A stretch of DNA of 22,936 nt from STC-74 sp031423995 (GCA_031423995.1 JANPGO010000083.1:1-22936); one strand, 5' to 3'; positions 1 through 7,864 are shown, counted from the stretch's first letter. The notes: generated by a model from the sequence alone, not told the origin. Numbers and translations are program-made.

Positions 1-34
1 CTATTTCTGATAGTATGTATGCATATCAAGATAT

Positions 35-1048
35 ATGTCTATAAATACCGATGCTTCTCGCAGAAATACCATACTCGTCACATGAGCTGCTGGTGATATT
101 GGGTCAGCTGTGACTCGTGATTTATTAGCTACATGAAGGTATGTGCTTGCGACAGATTATTGGACTGAGAAGTGAAATAAGATACAAGATATACGTCGCG
201 CTGTGCCTAGAAGACTACATGAACTCATGCAGGAATATCCGTGACGAATCGAAATAGTAAACTGTGATCTCAGGAGCTATAAGGCTTATAAGGAAGTTTG
301 CAGAGTTATAAGTTCTCTTCCTGATAGTATGAGACTCGATGGTATCGTCTCGGCTGCTGGAATCTGGAGGAGGTATAGTGACCGATTAACTGCTGAACAT
401 TCAAGAGAAACTGACTTCAGAGTAAATACCTGGGCTCCAGTAGATATAGCAAGAATGCTAATCTCTAAGCTAAACCCTGACGCAACTGTATTAAATATAT
501 CGAGTGTCTCAGCAAAATTTAGGGATACTCCCGGATTCTGGAATTATTCTGATTCTAAATCCAATCTCCTTCAAGATACTCGTGCACTCTCTCTACATCG
601 CGAGTTCCAGGAAAAATGAATACGCTGTGCCTGATTAGTCTTGTGATATGTAGACACCCATGGTGGAAGTATGTCTACAGATTATTCAAAAACTATGTGA
701 AGATTACTCAGTGAGAAATACCCATGATATCGTGGAAATCTCACACTACAATCAACTCGAGATAAAATTCTCGCTATTATGCTCAACGGCGAAGGCACAG
801 CGAGTGGAGAATACTCTGAGATAACTCATGATAATAGTTTTTTGAAGGTAATTCCATGAACAGTAGATCCTATTGATGCTCGAGAGTATTGGAGAGAAGC
901 GAAAAATCCATGACAAGTTCCTATTTCAGAGACTCCAGGTGCGATATTATCTGCAAATAAACTTTTTCCTCACTCCCATTCGCATCGATACGGAAAAATC
1001 GATTTCTCATGATTTCCAACTTTTCACACTTTTCATATCATCGAATAA
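35..1048 (+). CDS. SDR-family NAD(P)-dependent oxidoreductase
   Basis: Read with UGA=Gly this is one 337-residue frame starting at ATG 35. A Rossmann nucleotide-binding motif TGAAGDIG lies at residues 16-23, its first glycine encoded by UGA (83-85). It is followed by an SAAG segment (106-109), NISS (155-158) and the catalytic YxxxK as YSDSK (Y171, K175), with Ser156/157 as the third active-site residue. This order is that of short-chain dehydrogenases/reductases, which oxidise or reduce small alcohols, ketones or sugars with NAD(P)(H). The substrate cannot be read. At 337 residues it is longer than the usual 250; the last 90 or so residues have no recognised motif, and the final 43 codons lie antisense to the end of tmk. 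Twelve in-frame UGA codons. No Shine-Dalgarno is seen before the ATG. An in-frame TAG at 11-13 bounds the frame upstream. Confidence 0.85.
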
Positions 1049-1628
1049 TTGATTGATAAAATTGCTTTCATTCTCTCTCGAATTTATCTCTTCAGTGATC
1101 AGATATCCGTGAGAGTGCGAGATCAATATCGATATCGAGATAGAGTACGAGATCAGGAAGGACATCATTCACGATCGGGAGATTGATCTCGAGGATTTTT
1201 TCTATACCGAGGGCTTGTGCATCTCCTTGTATGGCACATGAGGAGAGAAATGATCGATCCGAAATCACGATATCCCCATTTTCAAGTGCTGGCTTCACGA
1301 TGGTCTCAAGCGTCTGAGCTCGAGCTGCGGCGAAGAGATAGGCATTCGTGAGAGGATGCATGACTTCGCTTTCCCACACTTTTCCCTGGGCGAGAGATCG
1401 GATATCTTCGGCTATCGGAGTCGATCCTGGTTCACGAATGAGGATGATATTGTTAAATTCCTTTTCATGTCATTGCGAGGCACGAAGCAATCCAGAAAAC
1501 AATATTGAATCCTTCTTATAGCTGGATCGCCACGCTTTGCTAGTGATGACAGACTCAAAATACTCTCCCAATCGTTTCACTTGAGTGGTTTTTCCTGATC
1601 CAACAATGCCTTCGAGGACAATATACAT
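921..1628 (-). CDS. tmk: Thymidylate kinase carrying a repeat-derived insertion
   Basis: Phosphorylates dTMP to dTDP with ATP in the cytoplasm. The 235-residue product has the P-loop GxxGSGKTTQ (residues 7-16), the REPGSTPIAE motif (65-74), the DR motif followed by SSCAIQG, and a C-terminal helical part beginning RDKFEREGKQFY. Three UGA glycines fall in the C-terminal part; under the standard code the protein would stop at 1092. TMPKs usually have about 205-215 residues. The excess is explained by residues 26-54, encoded by a palindromic repeat at about 1466-1552 that is related to the intergenic repeat at 2579-2682. Removing it joins GEYFE directly to EKEFNNIILIREPG, the normal spacing. The gene follows the EamA transporter by 18 bases, so the two probably form an operon. 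Its last 128 bases overlap the convergent SDR gene. Confidence 0.93.
1466..1552. repeat. Palindromic repeat inserted in frame within tmk
   Basis: The left arm at 1468-1493 (TGTCATTGCGAGG followed by CACGAAGCAATCC) and a degenerate right arm at about 1523-1551 (GGATCGCCACG ... GTGATGACA) form the same kind of element as 2579-2682. It adds 87 bases (29 codons) and keeps the tmk frame. One of its codons is a UGA read as glycine (Gly53). Confidence 0.8.
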
Positions 1629-1646
1629 GTATGACAATATAGTGAT

Positions 1647-2519
1647 TTATCCAAAAAATGAAATCAGAATAATCCCTGAAAGTATGATGCACGCTCCGAT
1701 AAATCTCTGGAAGAGGTGTTTCTCTTGGAAAAACCACCCTCCGAACATGACGGCAAAAAGTGCAGAAGCAGACTTGAATGCGCTCGTATATGGTGCGATC
1801 TCTTCTGAGACGATGTACATCTGAGAGAAGTAGATCCAGACATGGAGGACGATGAGAAGCGTCAGTGCCTTGTACTGTGTCAGCATATTCTTCCTGAGTG
1901 TCTTGCGATGGATATAGATATCTCGGATACTCATGAGGAAGACAATCGAATTCATGAGAAATCCCCAGAACCAGATCGAACTCGCATGGATCCCCATCCG
2001 ATCGAAAGTCACTGTGAATCCATAAAAACAGACAGCGATGAGAAACATCCGAGATCCAGGATTGGTGATGATTGCTCGGATCGGCTCGATGAAGGTAGCA
2101 TGCCCCTTCTCTACAGCGAGGAAATACGTCCCCCCGATCGTGAGAAGGATACCGAGGAATCCCCAGAGATTCACAGACTCACCGAGGAGAAGTATACTCG
2201 AAAATACGGTCGCAATGGTGACGAGTCACTTCATCGGAGTGATAAGTGATATATCTCAGAGGGAGAGGGATTGGAAGTTGAAATACTTTCCGAAATAGTA
2301 GAAAAGCCCACCACCAGCTACAATCCAGATAAACGATGAGAGCTCGATATGACTCGGTATCCCCTCTCTGATGAGGAAAGGAATCGTGACGATGATGATC
2401 GCGAGCGAGCAAATCCCCGTCATCACTCCTGCATCGAGAGACTTGAGGGATTGCTTCGTCGAAATATCCTTGAAAGCATTCAGGAATGAGAGGACAAAGA
2501 ATGCGTAGAGGAAGATCAT
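1647..2519 (-). CDS. EamA/DMT-family membrane transporter
   Basis: A 290-residue, strongly hydrophobic protein with about ten predicted membrane segments, as in the drug/metabolite transporter (EamA) superfamily. Two halves are visible: the first begins MIFLYAFFVLSFLNAFKD and the second, from about residue 115, has ESVNLWGFLGILLTIGG, which matches the typical 'GE.....FiG..LI..G' segment closing the first EamA repeat. The C-terminus repeats this pattern with QEKHLFQRFIGACIILSG. Two UGA glycines (after SLSL and after TPMK) rejoin what would otherwise be two fragments. The substrate is unknown; relatives export amino acids, nucleotide metabolites or drugs. It is the first gene of a likely operon with tmk, 18 bases downstream. 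No clear Shine-Dalgarno precedes the ATG. Confidence 0.85.
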
Positions 2520-2758
2520 TATTATTAGAAAGCATTACTGAGGATTTCTCTAACCTATCAAATATATTAACACTTAGCATTCCTGTCATTGCGAGGAGTT
2601 TTCTGTACCTGTAAAAACGACGTGGTAATCCAGGTTTCTAGAACCGTTGGATTGCTTCGTTCCTCGCAATGACAGAATCCAAATAATTCCCTATTTTCTT
2701 CACTTGAGTTTTTCTTATTGAACCGATGATACACTCGAAAACGATATGCAAATTTTTT
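2520..2758. other. Intergenic stretch holding a palindromic repeat
   Basis: No gene is seen here. The stretch separates the EamA transporter start from the stop of the small membrane protein (both on the minus strand), and its centre is occupied by the palindrome at 2579-2682. No convincing promoter pair could be picked for the EamA gene. Confidence 0.6.
2579..2682. repeat. Intergenic palindromic repeat, long form
   Basis: Perfect 14-base outer arms TGTCATTGCGAGGA (2584-2597) and TCCTCGCAATGACA (2661-2674) enclose an inner imperfect palindrome of the type AATCCAGGTT...AACCGTTGGATT. The right half contains GGATTGCTTCGTTCCTCG, the complement of the unit found inside tmk. The element resembles the short interspersed palindromes widespread in bacterial genomes. 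Confidence 0.85.
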
Positions 2759-3229
2759 TTAACGAGAAAATAAATAAAAACTTAATGGTATTAAAATTAG
2801 CATGGCGAGTGGGAAGAAAATATACCATTCATTTTTAATAAGCTCTATCCAGGAAGGCTCTTTAATATAGTTGTCATCATCAAGAAAAAATAATCATAAT
2901 CAAGAAATCAAGAGAAAAATAATTACACTATTTCTAGTATCTATAGCAGATACTGGTGTATGTAATGGCATAAAGAAAAATAGAAAATATCATACTGGAT
3001 ATGCAAATAATGATAATCAACTTATCAGCCATGAACTCTTAAATAATTTCCTATTTATTAGACTAGTATAAATAGCTCATAGTACTGGCATTATAAAAAG
3101 AGGAATTAGGAATAATAAAGGATACCGGTTTATGAATTCCGAAAAGATATAAGAGAATGCCAGTAAAATAAAGAAGGAGGTAATTATCCATACCCAAACT
3201 GGATGTTTTTTATAGTTGAAATAATCCAT
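2759..3229 (-). CDS. Small polytopic membrane protein of unknown function
   Basis: A 156-residue open frame that exists only with UGA=Gly (five in-frame UGA). It starts MDYFNYKKHPVWVWIITSFF and ends in LSFYLFSR. I see about four or five hydrophobic segments: roughly residues 12-30, 40-55, 68-90, 102-116 and 135-153. A short acidic stretch, DDDNYIKEPSW, lies between the last two. I recognise no family. Base composition and codon use (TTA, ATA, TTT) are clearly more AT-rich than in thyA and the EamA gene on either side, suggesting different ancestry or weak selection. It stands alone between repeat-bearing DNA and thyA. The start is the first ATG of the frame; no ribosome site is evident. Confidence 0.7.
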
Positions 3230-3265
3230 TTATTAATTTTTTTCATATTTTAAAAAAGTTAAATA

Positions 3266-4234
3266 CTAATTCTCTTCATTATCCCTCCCCACCATCCCTC
3301 CCACGATTGCCATCTGTGCCTTGATCGAGGCATGTGGTTCGTAGTCTTCGAGGATGATATGATGGAAATCGAGTTCATCGATACTCTTCAGGCTCGGATC
3401 TATAGTGACTTTTGGAAAATTTCGAGGCTCACGTACCATCTGTTCCTTCATCTGCTCGATGTGGTTCTCATAGATATGCACATCACCGAAGGTGTGAACG
3501 AATCCTCCTGCCTCAACTCCGAGAAGGTGAGCCAGGATGTGAACAAGGAGTGAGTAGGATGCTATATTGAATGGAACACCGAGGAAGAGATCAGCAGAAC
3601 GCTGATAGAGCTGACCATAGAGCTTACCATCCTTGATCGAGTACTGAGAAAATCCATGACAGATCGGATAGCGCGATGCCTCATCAGGAAGCGCCATCGA
3701 ATAGAGGTACTCAGGATTCCACGCCGTGAGACAACAATTACGAGCATAGGGATCTTCTTTTAACTCTTTGAGTATCCAGGCAATCTGATCAATGGTACGA
3801 CCAGGGGTCTTGGTCGGCCAGCGCCTCCAAAGCTCTCCATAGATCTTCGGGAGTTCGCCATGAGCCTGAGAAAAGTCAGCATCTTCGAGTATTTTCTGGA
3901 TGAATTCCTCTTTTGTCATCGCAGGCTCAAGTCCTTTTTTCACCTTATTATTGTAGATGTAGTAGGGGTAATCATCCCAGATATGGACACCGTTCTCGAC
4001 GAGGAATTGGATATTCGAGTCCCCACGAAGGAACCAGAGGAGCTCAGTCACAACTCATTTCCAGTAGACACGTTTGGTCGTGAGGAGAGGGAATCCGTCA
4101 TCGAAGTCGAATCGGAACTGTCGTCCAAAGAAACTGTAGGTGACATCACCACTTCCGAGGTCCTTATTGTAGATACCGTTCTCGATAAGTTCTCGACCAA
4201 GATCGAGGTATTGTTGTTCTGGGTGGAGTGACAT
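3266..4234 (-). CDS. thyA: Thymidylate synthase
   Basis: Methylates dUMP to dTMP using methylenetetrahydrofolate. The 322-residue protein shows the N-terminal FFGRQFRFDFDDGFPLLTTKR, the ELLWFLRGDSNI motif, the catalytic Cys192-His in PICHGFSQY, LYQRSADLFLGVPFNIASY, and the nucleotide-binding GDVHIYENHIEQ. It is longer than E. coli ThyA (264) because of the roughly 50-residue insert (about residues 88-140) also found in Lactobacillus casei-type enzymes. One UGA glycine (in WKGVVTELLW) sits where L. casei also has glycine. The second of the two arginines that bind phosphate from the partner subunit (E. coli Arg126-Arg127) appears to be Asn here (ARNCC, residues 164-168). The gene has its own likely promoter at 4263-4289, behind the TSUP gene. 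Confidence 0.97.
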
Positions 4235-4262
4235 AGGAATTATTTAAAAAATACTGCCACGA

Positions 4263-4289
4263 ATTATAGGCAAGATAGAGAAAATACAA
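4263..4289 (-). promoter_or_regulatory. Putative thyA promoter
   Basis: On the minus strand a perfect -10 TATAAT (4263-4268) lies 15 bases from TTGTAT (4284-4289), or 16 from TTTGTA. Transcription would start near 4256, giving a leader of about 22 bases before the thyA ATG. It sits in the 77-base gap after the TSUP stop. Confidence 0.45.
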
Positions 4290-4311
4290 AGACGAAAATC
4301 GAGATTTCTCA

Positions 4312-5079
4312 CTAGAACGTTATATAGACTTTGTAGAGAAAATAGAGAGAAAATATGATGATTGAACTCAGTATAATCTTGGTCAATACTACCGTATTCA
4401 TGACCAATAATTTCTTGGTTCAGAAATATCATCCGATAAACATACCAAGTATGAGGGAAAAAGTCCACCCTATATTGAATCGTCACTGTACGAGAGCTCC
4501 TCAGAGCGCTCCGAGAAACCATGGGAGAGAATTCGCTGTTGCAATAGCCTTTGACTCGAGAGATGATACTTTCAGCAGGTATGTATTCGCGAAATAGTAC
4601 CATACTCCAGAGCCAGCGATGAAGAGATTCCCGATAATCGTGAGAAAGAAAAGCGTCACGTACCAAATATTCACACGTAACTGCGAAGGTGGGGTAGCTG
4701 ACTTTTGGAAGCCTATCTTTTTCTTATAGGATACAAGAGTCAGTACAATCATACTGACTGCAGAGACAAAATAGATAATCCAATCTAGAAGAGAAAACAT
4801 GAGGTACGTTCCGAGAAAGCTCCCCAGCATAGAAACAGGGCCACTTATAAAAATATACTTGGAATTAATGTGTCCATTTTTGTAAAAAACCCAAAGTCAT
4901 CCGATAATATCTCAAATCTTTCCGAGCTTGACGGTGATCGTTGCCATCTGCGGAGGAATACCGAGGAATGTCAGCATACCAAAAGAGAGTGCCGAAACAC
5001 CTCCTGATGAGAAACATCAGAGATATGCGGAGATGATTCCTATAAAGAAAATGAGGATAATTTTGAATTCTTCAGACAT
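4312..5079 (-). CDS. TSUP-family (TauE/SafE-like) permease
   Basis: A 255-residue membrane protein beginning MSEEFKIILIFFIGIISAY. The glycine-rich segment FSSGGVSALSFG with LGIPPQMATITVKLGK (about residues 20-53) is the hallmark first half of TauE/SafE permeases. The second half has NLFIAGSGVWYYFAN and ESKAIATANSLPWFLGALGGALVQG, the matching repeat. About eight membrane segments are visible. Family members move sulfite, sulfonates or other small anions; the substrate here cannot be told. Seven UGA glycines are needed to read it through. Its ATG overlaps the stop of the upstream gene by one base (TAATG), so the two are translationally coupled. Confidence 0.88.
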
Positions 5080-5438
5080 TATTGATTTTTAAGGAAATTT
5101 CATATCTTCGCTATCATATCCTCGGCATTTTCATATTCAATATACTCATCCGTTACAAACTTCAGACTTGATGAGGTCTGTGATCACTGCTTATAAATAC
5201 AGAGAATGCGCTTCCCATAAGCACTTGCGAATCAGAGTTCGATACCGAGTCCTGTCGCAGGAGTACTCACTTCAGCGATGAAACAATCGACTGTCTTCAG
5301 TGACTCTCGAGAATCAATATGAGCTCCATCATGTGGAAATATCCATACATGATCCTGGAAAAACGAAGCATTCTGTACTAGTCCATAGAGCTCCGTCACA
5401 AAATCAGTACTTCTGGAATGTCAAAGTTGGATGATCAT
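5079..5438 (-). CDS. DNPH1/nucleoside 2-deoxyribosyltransferase-like protein
   Basis: A 119-residue protein with the core of the nucleoside deoxyribosyltransferase/DNPH1 (Rcl) fold: VDCFIAEVSTPATGLGIELGFA. Asp51 and Glu67 occupy the positions of the conserved binding Asp and nucleophilic Glu. KRILCIY follows, as in DNPH1 relatives. Such enzymes cleave or exchange the N-glycosidic bond of deoxynucleosides or their 5'-monophosphates. The product is shorter at the N-terminus than typical members (140-170) but begins with the expected first strand (MIIQLGHSRSTDFV), so it may simply be compact. Four UGA glycines. It lies just upstream of, and is coupled to, the TSUP gene, close to thyA, consistent with a role in deoxynucleotide turnover. 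The assignment is by motif only. Confidence 0.75.
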
Positions 5439-5446
5439 AGGAATAT

Positions 5447-5472
5447 GTCATTCCGGGCGAAGTCCCGGAATC
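5447..5472. repeat. Short palindrome, family A
   Basis: ATTCCGGG (5450-5457) and CCCGGAAT (5464-5471) pair perfectly around a 6-base loop, in a GTCATTCCGGGCGA context typical of bacterial interspersed palindromes. It fills the gap between the GIY-YIG stop and the next gene's start. The same family recurs, interrupted, at 7764-7825. Confidence 0.85.
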
Positions 5473-5763
5473 TTAAGAGGTAATTTCATCAAATAAATCC
5501 TTCCAGTCCGGGTTTCTTCGTTCAATAACATTCACTTTATATTCTCGCTTCCATTTCTTCATTCTTTTTTCCTGAGCTATAGCCTCATGTATATCGGAAA
5601 ATATCTCATACCAGACTAGTTTCCTTACGAAATATATTTGAGTAAATCCACGATTTTTAGTTTCTCAGTGTTCAATAGTTCTTCTAATCAGATCATTCGT
5701 CACTCAGATATACAGGACTCAATATTTTTTACTCGCAAGGATGTAGACATAATAGTACTTCAT
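5473..5763 (-). CDS. GIY-YIG domain endonuclease, stand-alone
   Basis: A 96-residue single-domain GIY-YIG protein of the small UPF0213/YhbQ-like type. It starts MKYYYVYILASKK; the motif G15-V-L-Y18-I-G20-V-T corresponds to GIY-YIG. It continues with DLIRR (Arg27/28 region), an AIAQEKRMKKWKREYK helix carrying the expected Glu, and ends NPDWKDLFDEITS. Both motif glycines are encoded by UGA (5719-5721 and 5704-5706), strong internal evidence for the recoding. Members cut or nick DNA; their cellular role is mostly unclear (repair or structure-specific cleavage). The gene is bracketed by palindromes of two families at 5447-5472 and 5778-5802, the first directly adjoining its stop codon. Confidence 0.9.
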
Positions 5764-5777
5764 TATGTAAAAACTTA

Positions 5778-5802
5778 GGATTCCTGCATGCGCAGGAATG
5801 AC
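5778..5802. repeat. Short palindrome, family B
   Basis: TTCCTGC (5781-5787) pairs with GCAGGAA (5792-5798) in a GGATTCCTGC...GCAGGAATGAC context. On the minus strand it follows the CYTH stop and is followed by a short T-run, so it may also act as a terminator for that gene. Same family as 7841-7864. Confidence 0.8.
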
Positions 5803-5808
5803 AAAAAA

Positions 5809-6522
5809 CTACTCTACCGTAAAAACATTCTCCGTGCCGTAGTACTCTCTCCAATTCTTATTGTAGAAATCAAACATGCGGGCCAGTCGCGCCTGATCAA
5901 GTTCCTGATATCCGAGTGACTCGATGAGCGCAAGGAGGAGAGCACGAGTCTCGTCTACCTTCTCAGCATCAGTGATCACTCGCTCGAATTCAGCGAGATA
6001 GCCATATCCCGCATTTTTATCGAGACAGAGGATGGTTTCTTTTTGACTCCCCTCTCTTTCAGGAGAGGGGCTAGGGGTGAGGTCGTACCCTTCCCTCTCT
6101 CGTGACCATTTTGCCTGATAGGAAAATCCTGCTTCGAGGACTTTCGCATCCATTGCTTCGAGGGTCATCGGTGCGAGATCGACTTCCCACTCGATACGAG
6201 CGGTACCATTCGAGCTCGATTCTTCATTTACCGTTGCCTTCACGACGATAATCGTCAGAGTCGGAGTTCCACGAGTACGCACTGAGAAACTCTTCTTCTT
6301 CGAAATAATGTCTTCGAGTTTGAGCTTATCGCCTGAGGTAATATGAGGAGTGAAAATCTGGAGGAGTGACTCGAGGCTCCCTCCCTCGAAATAATGGTTC
6401 CACTGACGCTCAGAGTAGTTCTGCATCAATGCAGGAAAGCTCGTTCTGACCTTCTCGAGGAATATATCCTTTTGCTCTGTGGTACCGAGGAGCACCTTGA
6501 TCTCGACTTCATATGAATGCAT
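5809..6522 (-). CDS. CYTH-domain phosphohydrolase/cyclase-like protein
   Basis: A 237-residue CYTH domain, the tunnel fold of class IV adenylate cyclase and thiamine triphosphatase, which acts on triphosphates with divalent metal. The signature ExExK is EVEIK (residues 5-9). Strands with SVRTRG...LTIIVVKATV (80-98), RIEWEVDL (109-116), KWSREREGYDL and ILCLDKNAGYGYLAEFERV (164-182) supply the basic and acidic tunnel residues. Residues 148-160 (LTPSPSPEREGSQ) interrupt the loop before the LCLDK strand and are encoded by a palindromic repeat. ATG 6522 was chosen because the EVEIK strand starts there; a TTG at 6582 would add 20 residues, but a TATACT box lies between them. None of its 13 glycines uses UGA, unlike most neighbours. 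The substrate is unknown. Confidence 0.88.
   Translation of the reverse strand: MHSYEVEIKVLLGTTEQKDIFLEKVRTSFPALMQNYSERQWNHYFEGGSLESLLQIFTPHITSGDKLKLEDIISKKKSFSVRTRGTPTLTIIVVKATVNEESSSNGTARIEWEVDLAPMTLEAMDAKVLEAGFSYQAKWSREREGYDLTPSPSPEREGSQKETILCLDKNAGYGYLAEFERVITDAEKVDETRALLLALIESLGYQELDQARLARMFDFYNKNWREYYGTENVFTVE
6045..6082. repeat. Palindromic repeat inside the CYTH gene
   Basis: An 8-bp stem CCCCTCTC (6049-6056) / GAGAGGGG (6063-6070) is followed by CTAGGGGTGAGG. This is a recognisable interspersed bacterial repeat unit that translates as LTPSPSPEREG. It keeps the CYTH frame and adds about 13 residues. Confidence 0.7.
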
Positions 6523-6624
6523 GGGGGAAATGATGAAGAAATAACTCGAAAAGTATAGCGAAAAATTTGACTTATAGAACAAAGAAAATAAGATGCGGTT
6601 GACTTTTTTAAAAATTATATATTT

Positions 6625-6978
6625 ATGGAATATAGCGTCCTTACATTTGACTCTAGTGTAGCTGAATTAATATGATTAAATGTAACATTTAGTAAGTTAA
6701 ATATTCTTGTTGCAGAAAATCTATTAGCTGCTTGTGGATGGCTAATGGGAGATGTCAATAGACGACTTGTTGTGTTATTGACAAATAATGAATATGAAAG
6801 ATCAGAATTACGAGGATCAACGTTGATGGATATGAATAATCGATGTATTGGTCTTGTAGATCCCTTGATACTTAGATTATGAAATCAACCTATGTTTACT
6901 GATACTAGAGAGCAAGTAATAGATATAGTGTGACAATTAAGACAAATAACTGCGGTGCCAAGTGAAACAACTTTGTAA
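6625..6978 (+). CDS. Hypothetical protein, possibly truncated
   Basis: A 117-residue frame starting MEYSVLTFDSSVAELIG and ending ITAVPSETTL, with three UGA glycines. I recognise no family. It looks like a small soluble alpha/beta protein: two hydrophobic stretches (about residues 12-40 and 52-60) and a more polar second half. It is divergent from the CYTH gene, about 100 bases away, and is more AT-rich than the genes around it. After the TAA at 6976-6978 the same frame stays open for 36 more codons and reads like protein (ESILECTINFREIPERF...), ending at TAA 7087-7089. The TAA may therefore be a recent nonsense change in a gene of about 154 codons. Whether it is expressed cannot be judged. 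Confidence 0.55.
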
Positions 6979-7133
6979 AAATTTGAATCAATTCTTGAGT
7001 GTACTATCAATTTTCGGGAAATTCCTGAAAGATTTAAAGATTTGCTAGGTAAACTCTTTGTATATTTCATTTATTCTCCGAAAAAGTAACCCTTAAGATA
7101 AGAGATCTATCGAAATTACTTTCTTGTATCTTC

Positions 7134-7679
7134 TTAGTCCTTCTTTATGTACCCCGTCATATTCTCCTCACCTTCACCATATCGTCCTGTCTTTCGATAA
7201 TCTTGGTCGGGAGGAGAGGTCATCTCAGCGAAAAGGAGTTGAGCAATATCCATCCCTGGACGGAGAATGATAGGAACCGAGTTCATATTCGCAAGCTCGA
7301 AAGTGATATTGAGGTAATGTCATGGATTGATGAGTCCAGCAGTATTATGGACGATGAGCCCGATCCGAGCAAGAGAAGACTTCCCCGAGAGTTGGATGAG
7401 GTACTTCTCAGAACCGAATTTCTCGATACTCGTGCCGAGGACCGTCACTCCAGGACGGAGGATAAGTCCCTGTTCATGCGAGACAATGAGCTCCTCATAT
7501 TCAGGAAGGATATGATTCACGGGATCGATATTCGTCACCGAATAATCCTTCACGATGAGGAATCTGTCTCCGAGACGGATATCATAACTCGCTGGTTGGA
7601 GACGACTCATATCAAAATCTGTGATAGTAATATCTCAGATATCAATTGCTGTTCGGATGTCGCGATCAGAGAGGTACAT
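7134..7679 (-). CDS. dcd: dCTP deaminase
   Basis: Deaminates dCTP to dUTP, feeding dUMP to thymidylate synthase. The 181-residue product begins MYLSDRDIRTAIDIGD and carries PASYDIRLGDRF, the SGKSSLARIG motif (Ser101/102, Arg105), HNTAGLINPG and ITFELAN with the catalytic Glu128, then a C-terminal GRYGEGEENMTGY that closes over the nucleotide. Length and motif order are those of bacterial dCTP deaminase. Two glycines are UGA, one being the conserved Gly120 of INPG; under the standard code the enzyme would end before its catalytic Glu. Whether it is mono- or bifunctional (dUTPase) cannot be decided. Upstream lie two palindromic repeats rather than another gene. Confidence 0.95.
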
Positions 7680-7763
7680 AGGGAATGAAGAGTGAAGAAT
7701 TAAAAATGAAGAATATCGAATTTAACTTTTATAGTATACAAATCTGATTAAGACGAGTACTTT

Positions 7764-7825
7764 GCCATTCCGGGCGACCCGTCCTCCGCAGAAGCTCTGC
7801 TTCGGAGGATGGAAGTCCCGGAATC
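7764..7825. repeat. Family A palindrome with a second palindrome nested in its loop
   Basis: Outer arms ATTCCGGG (7767-7774) and CCCGGAAT (7817-7824) match the element at 5447-5472, but the loop is enlarged by about 36 bases. The extra DNA is itself a hairpin: TCCTCCG (7782-7788) with CGGAGGA (7803-7809) and inner GCAGA/TCTGC. Confidence 0.85.
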
Positions 7826-7840
7826 TATTTTCTGATGCTA

Positions 7841-7864
7841 GATTCCTGCTTTCGCAGGAATGAC
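7841..7864. repeat. Short palindrome, family B
   Basis: TTCCTGC (7843-7849) pairs with GCAGGAA (7854-7860) around TTTC, followed by TGAC. Same family as 5778-5802, and again lying to the right of a family A element. Confidence 0.8.

Noticed and set aside
1842..2249. 135-codon open frame on the plus strand opposite the EamA transporter
   Set aside because: Charged, low-complexity shadow of a well-supported membrane protein gene on the other strand.
2871..3071. Plus-strand 66-codon open frame
   Set aside because: It is antisense to the membrane protein at 2759-3229, which has better protein character and membrane segments.
6979..7133. Possible small RNA or tRNA between the unknown gene and dcd
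   Set aside because: No cloverleaf or clear terminator; the weak TTTCGGGAA/TTCCTGAAA pairing is not enough.
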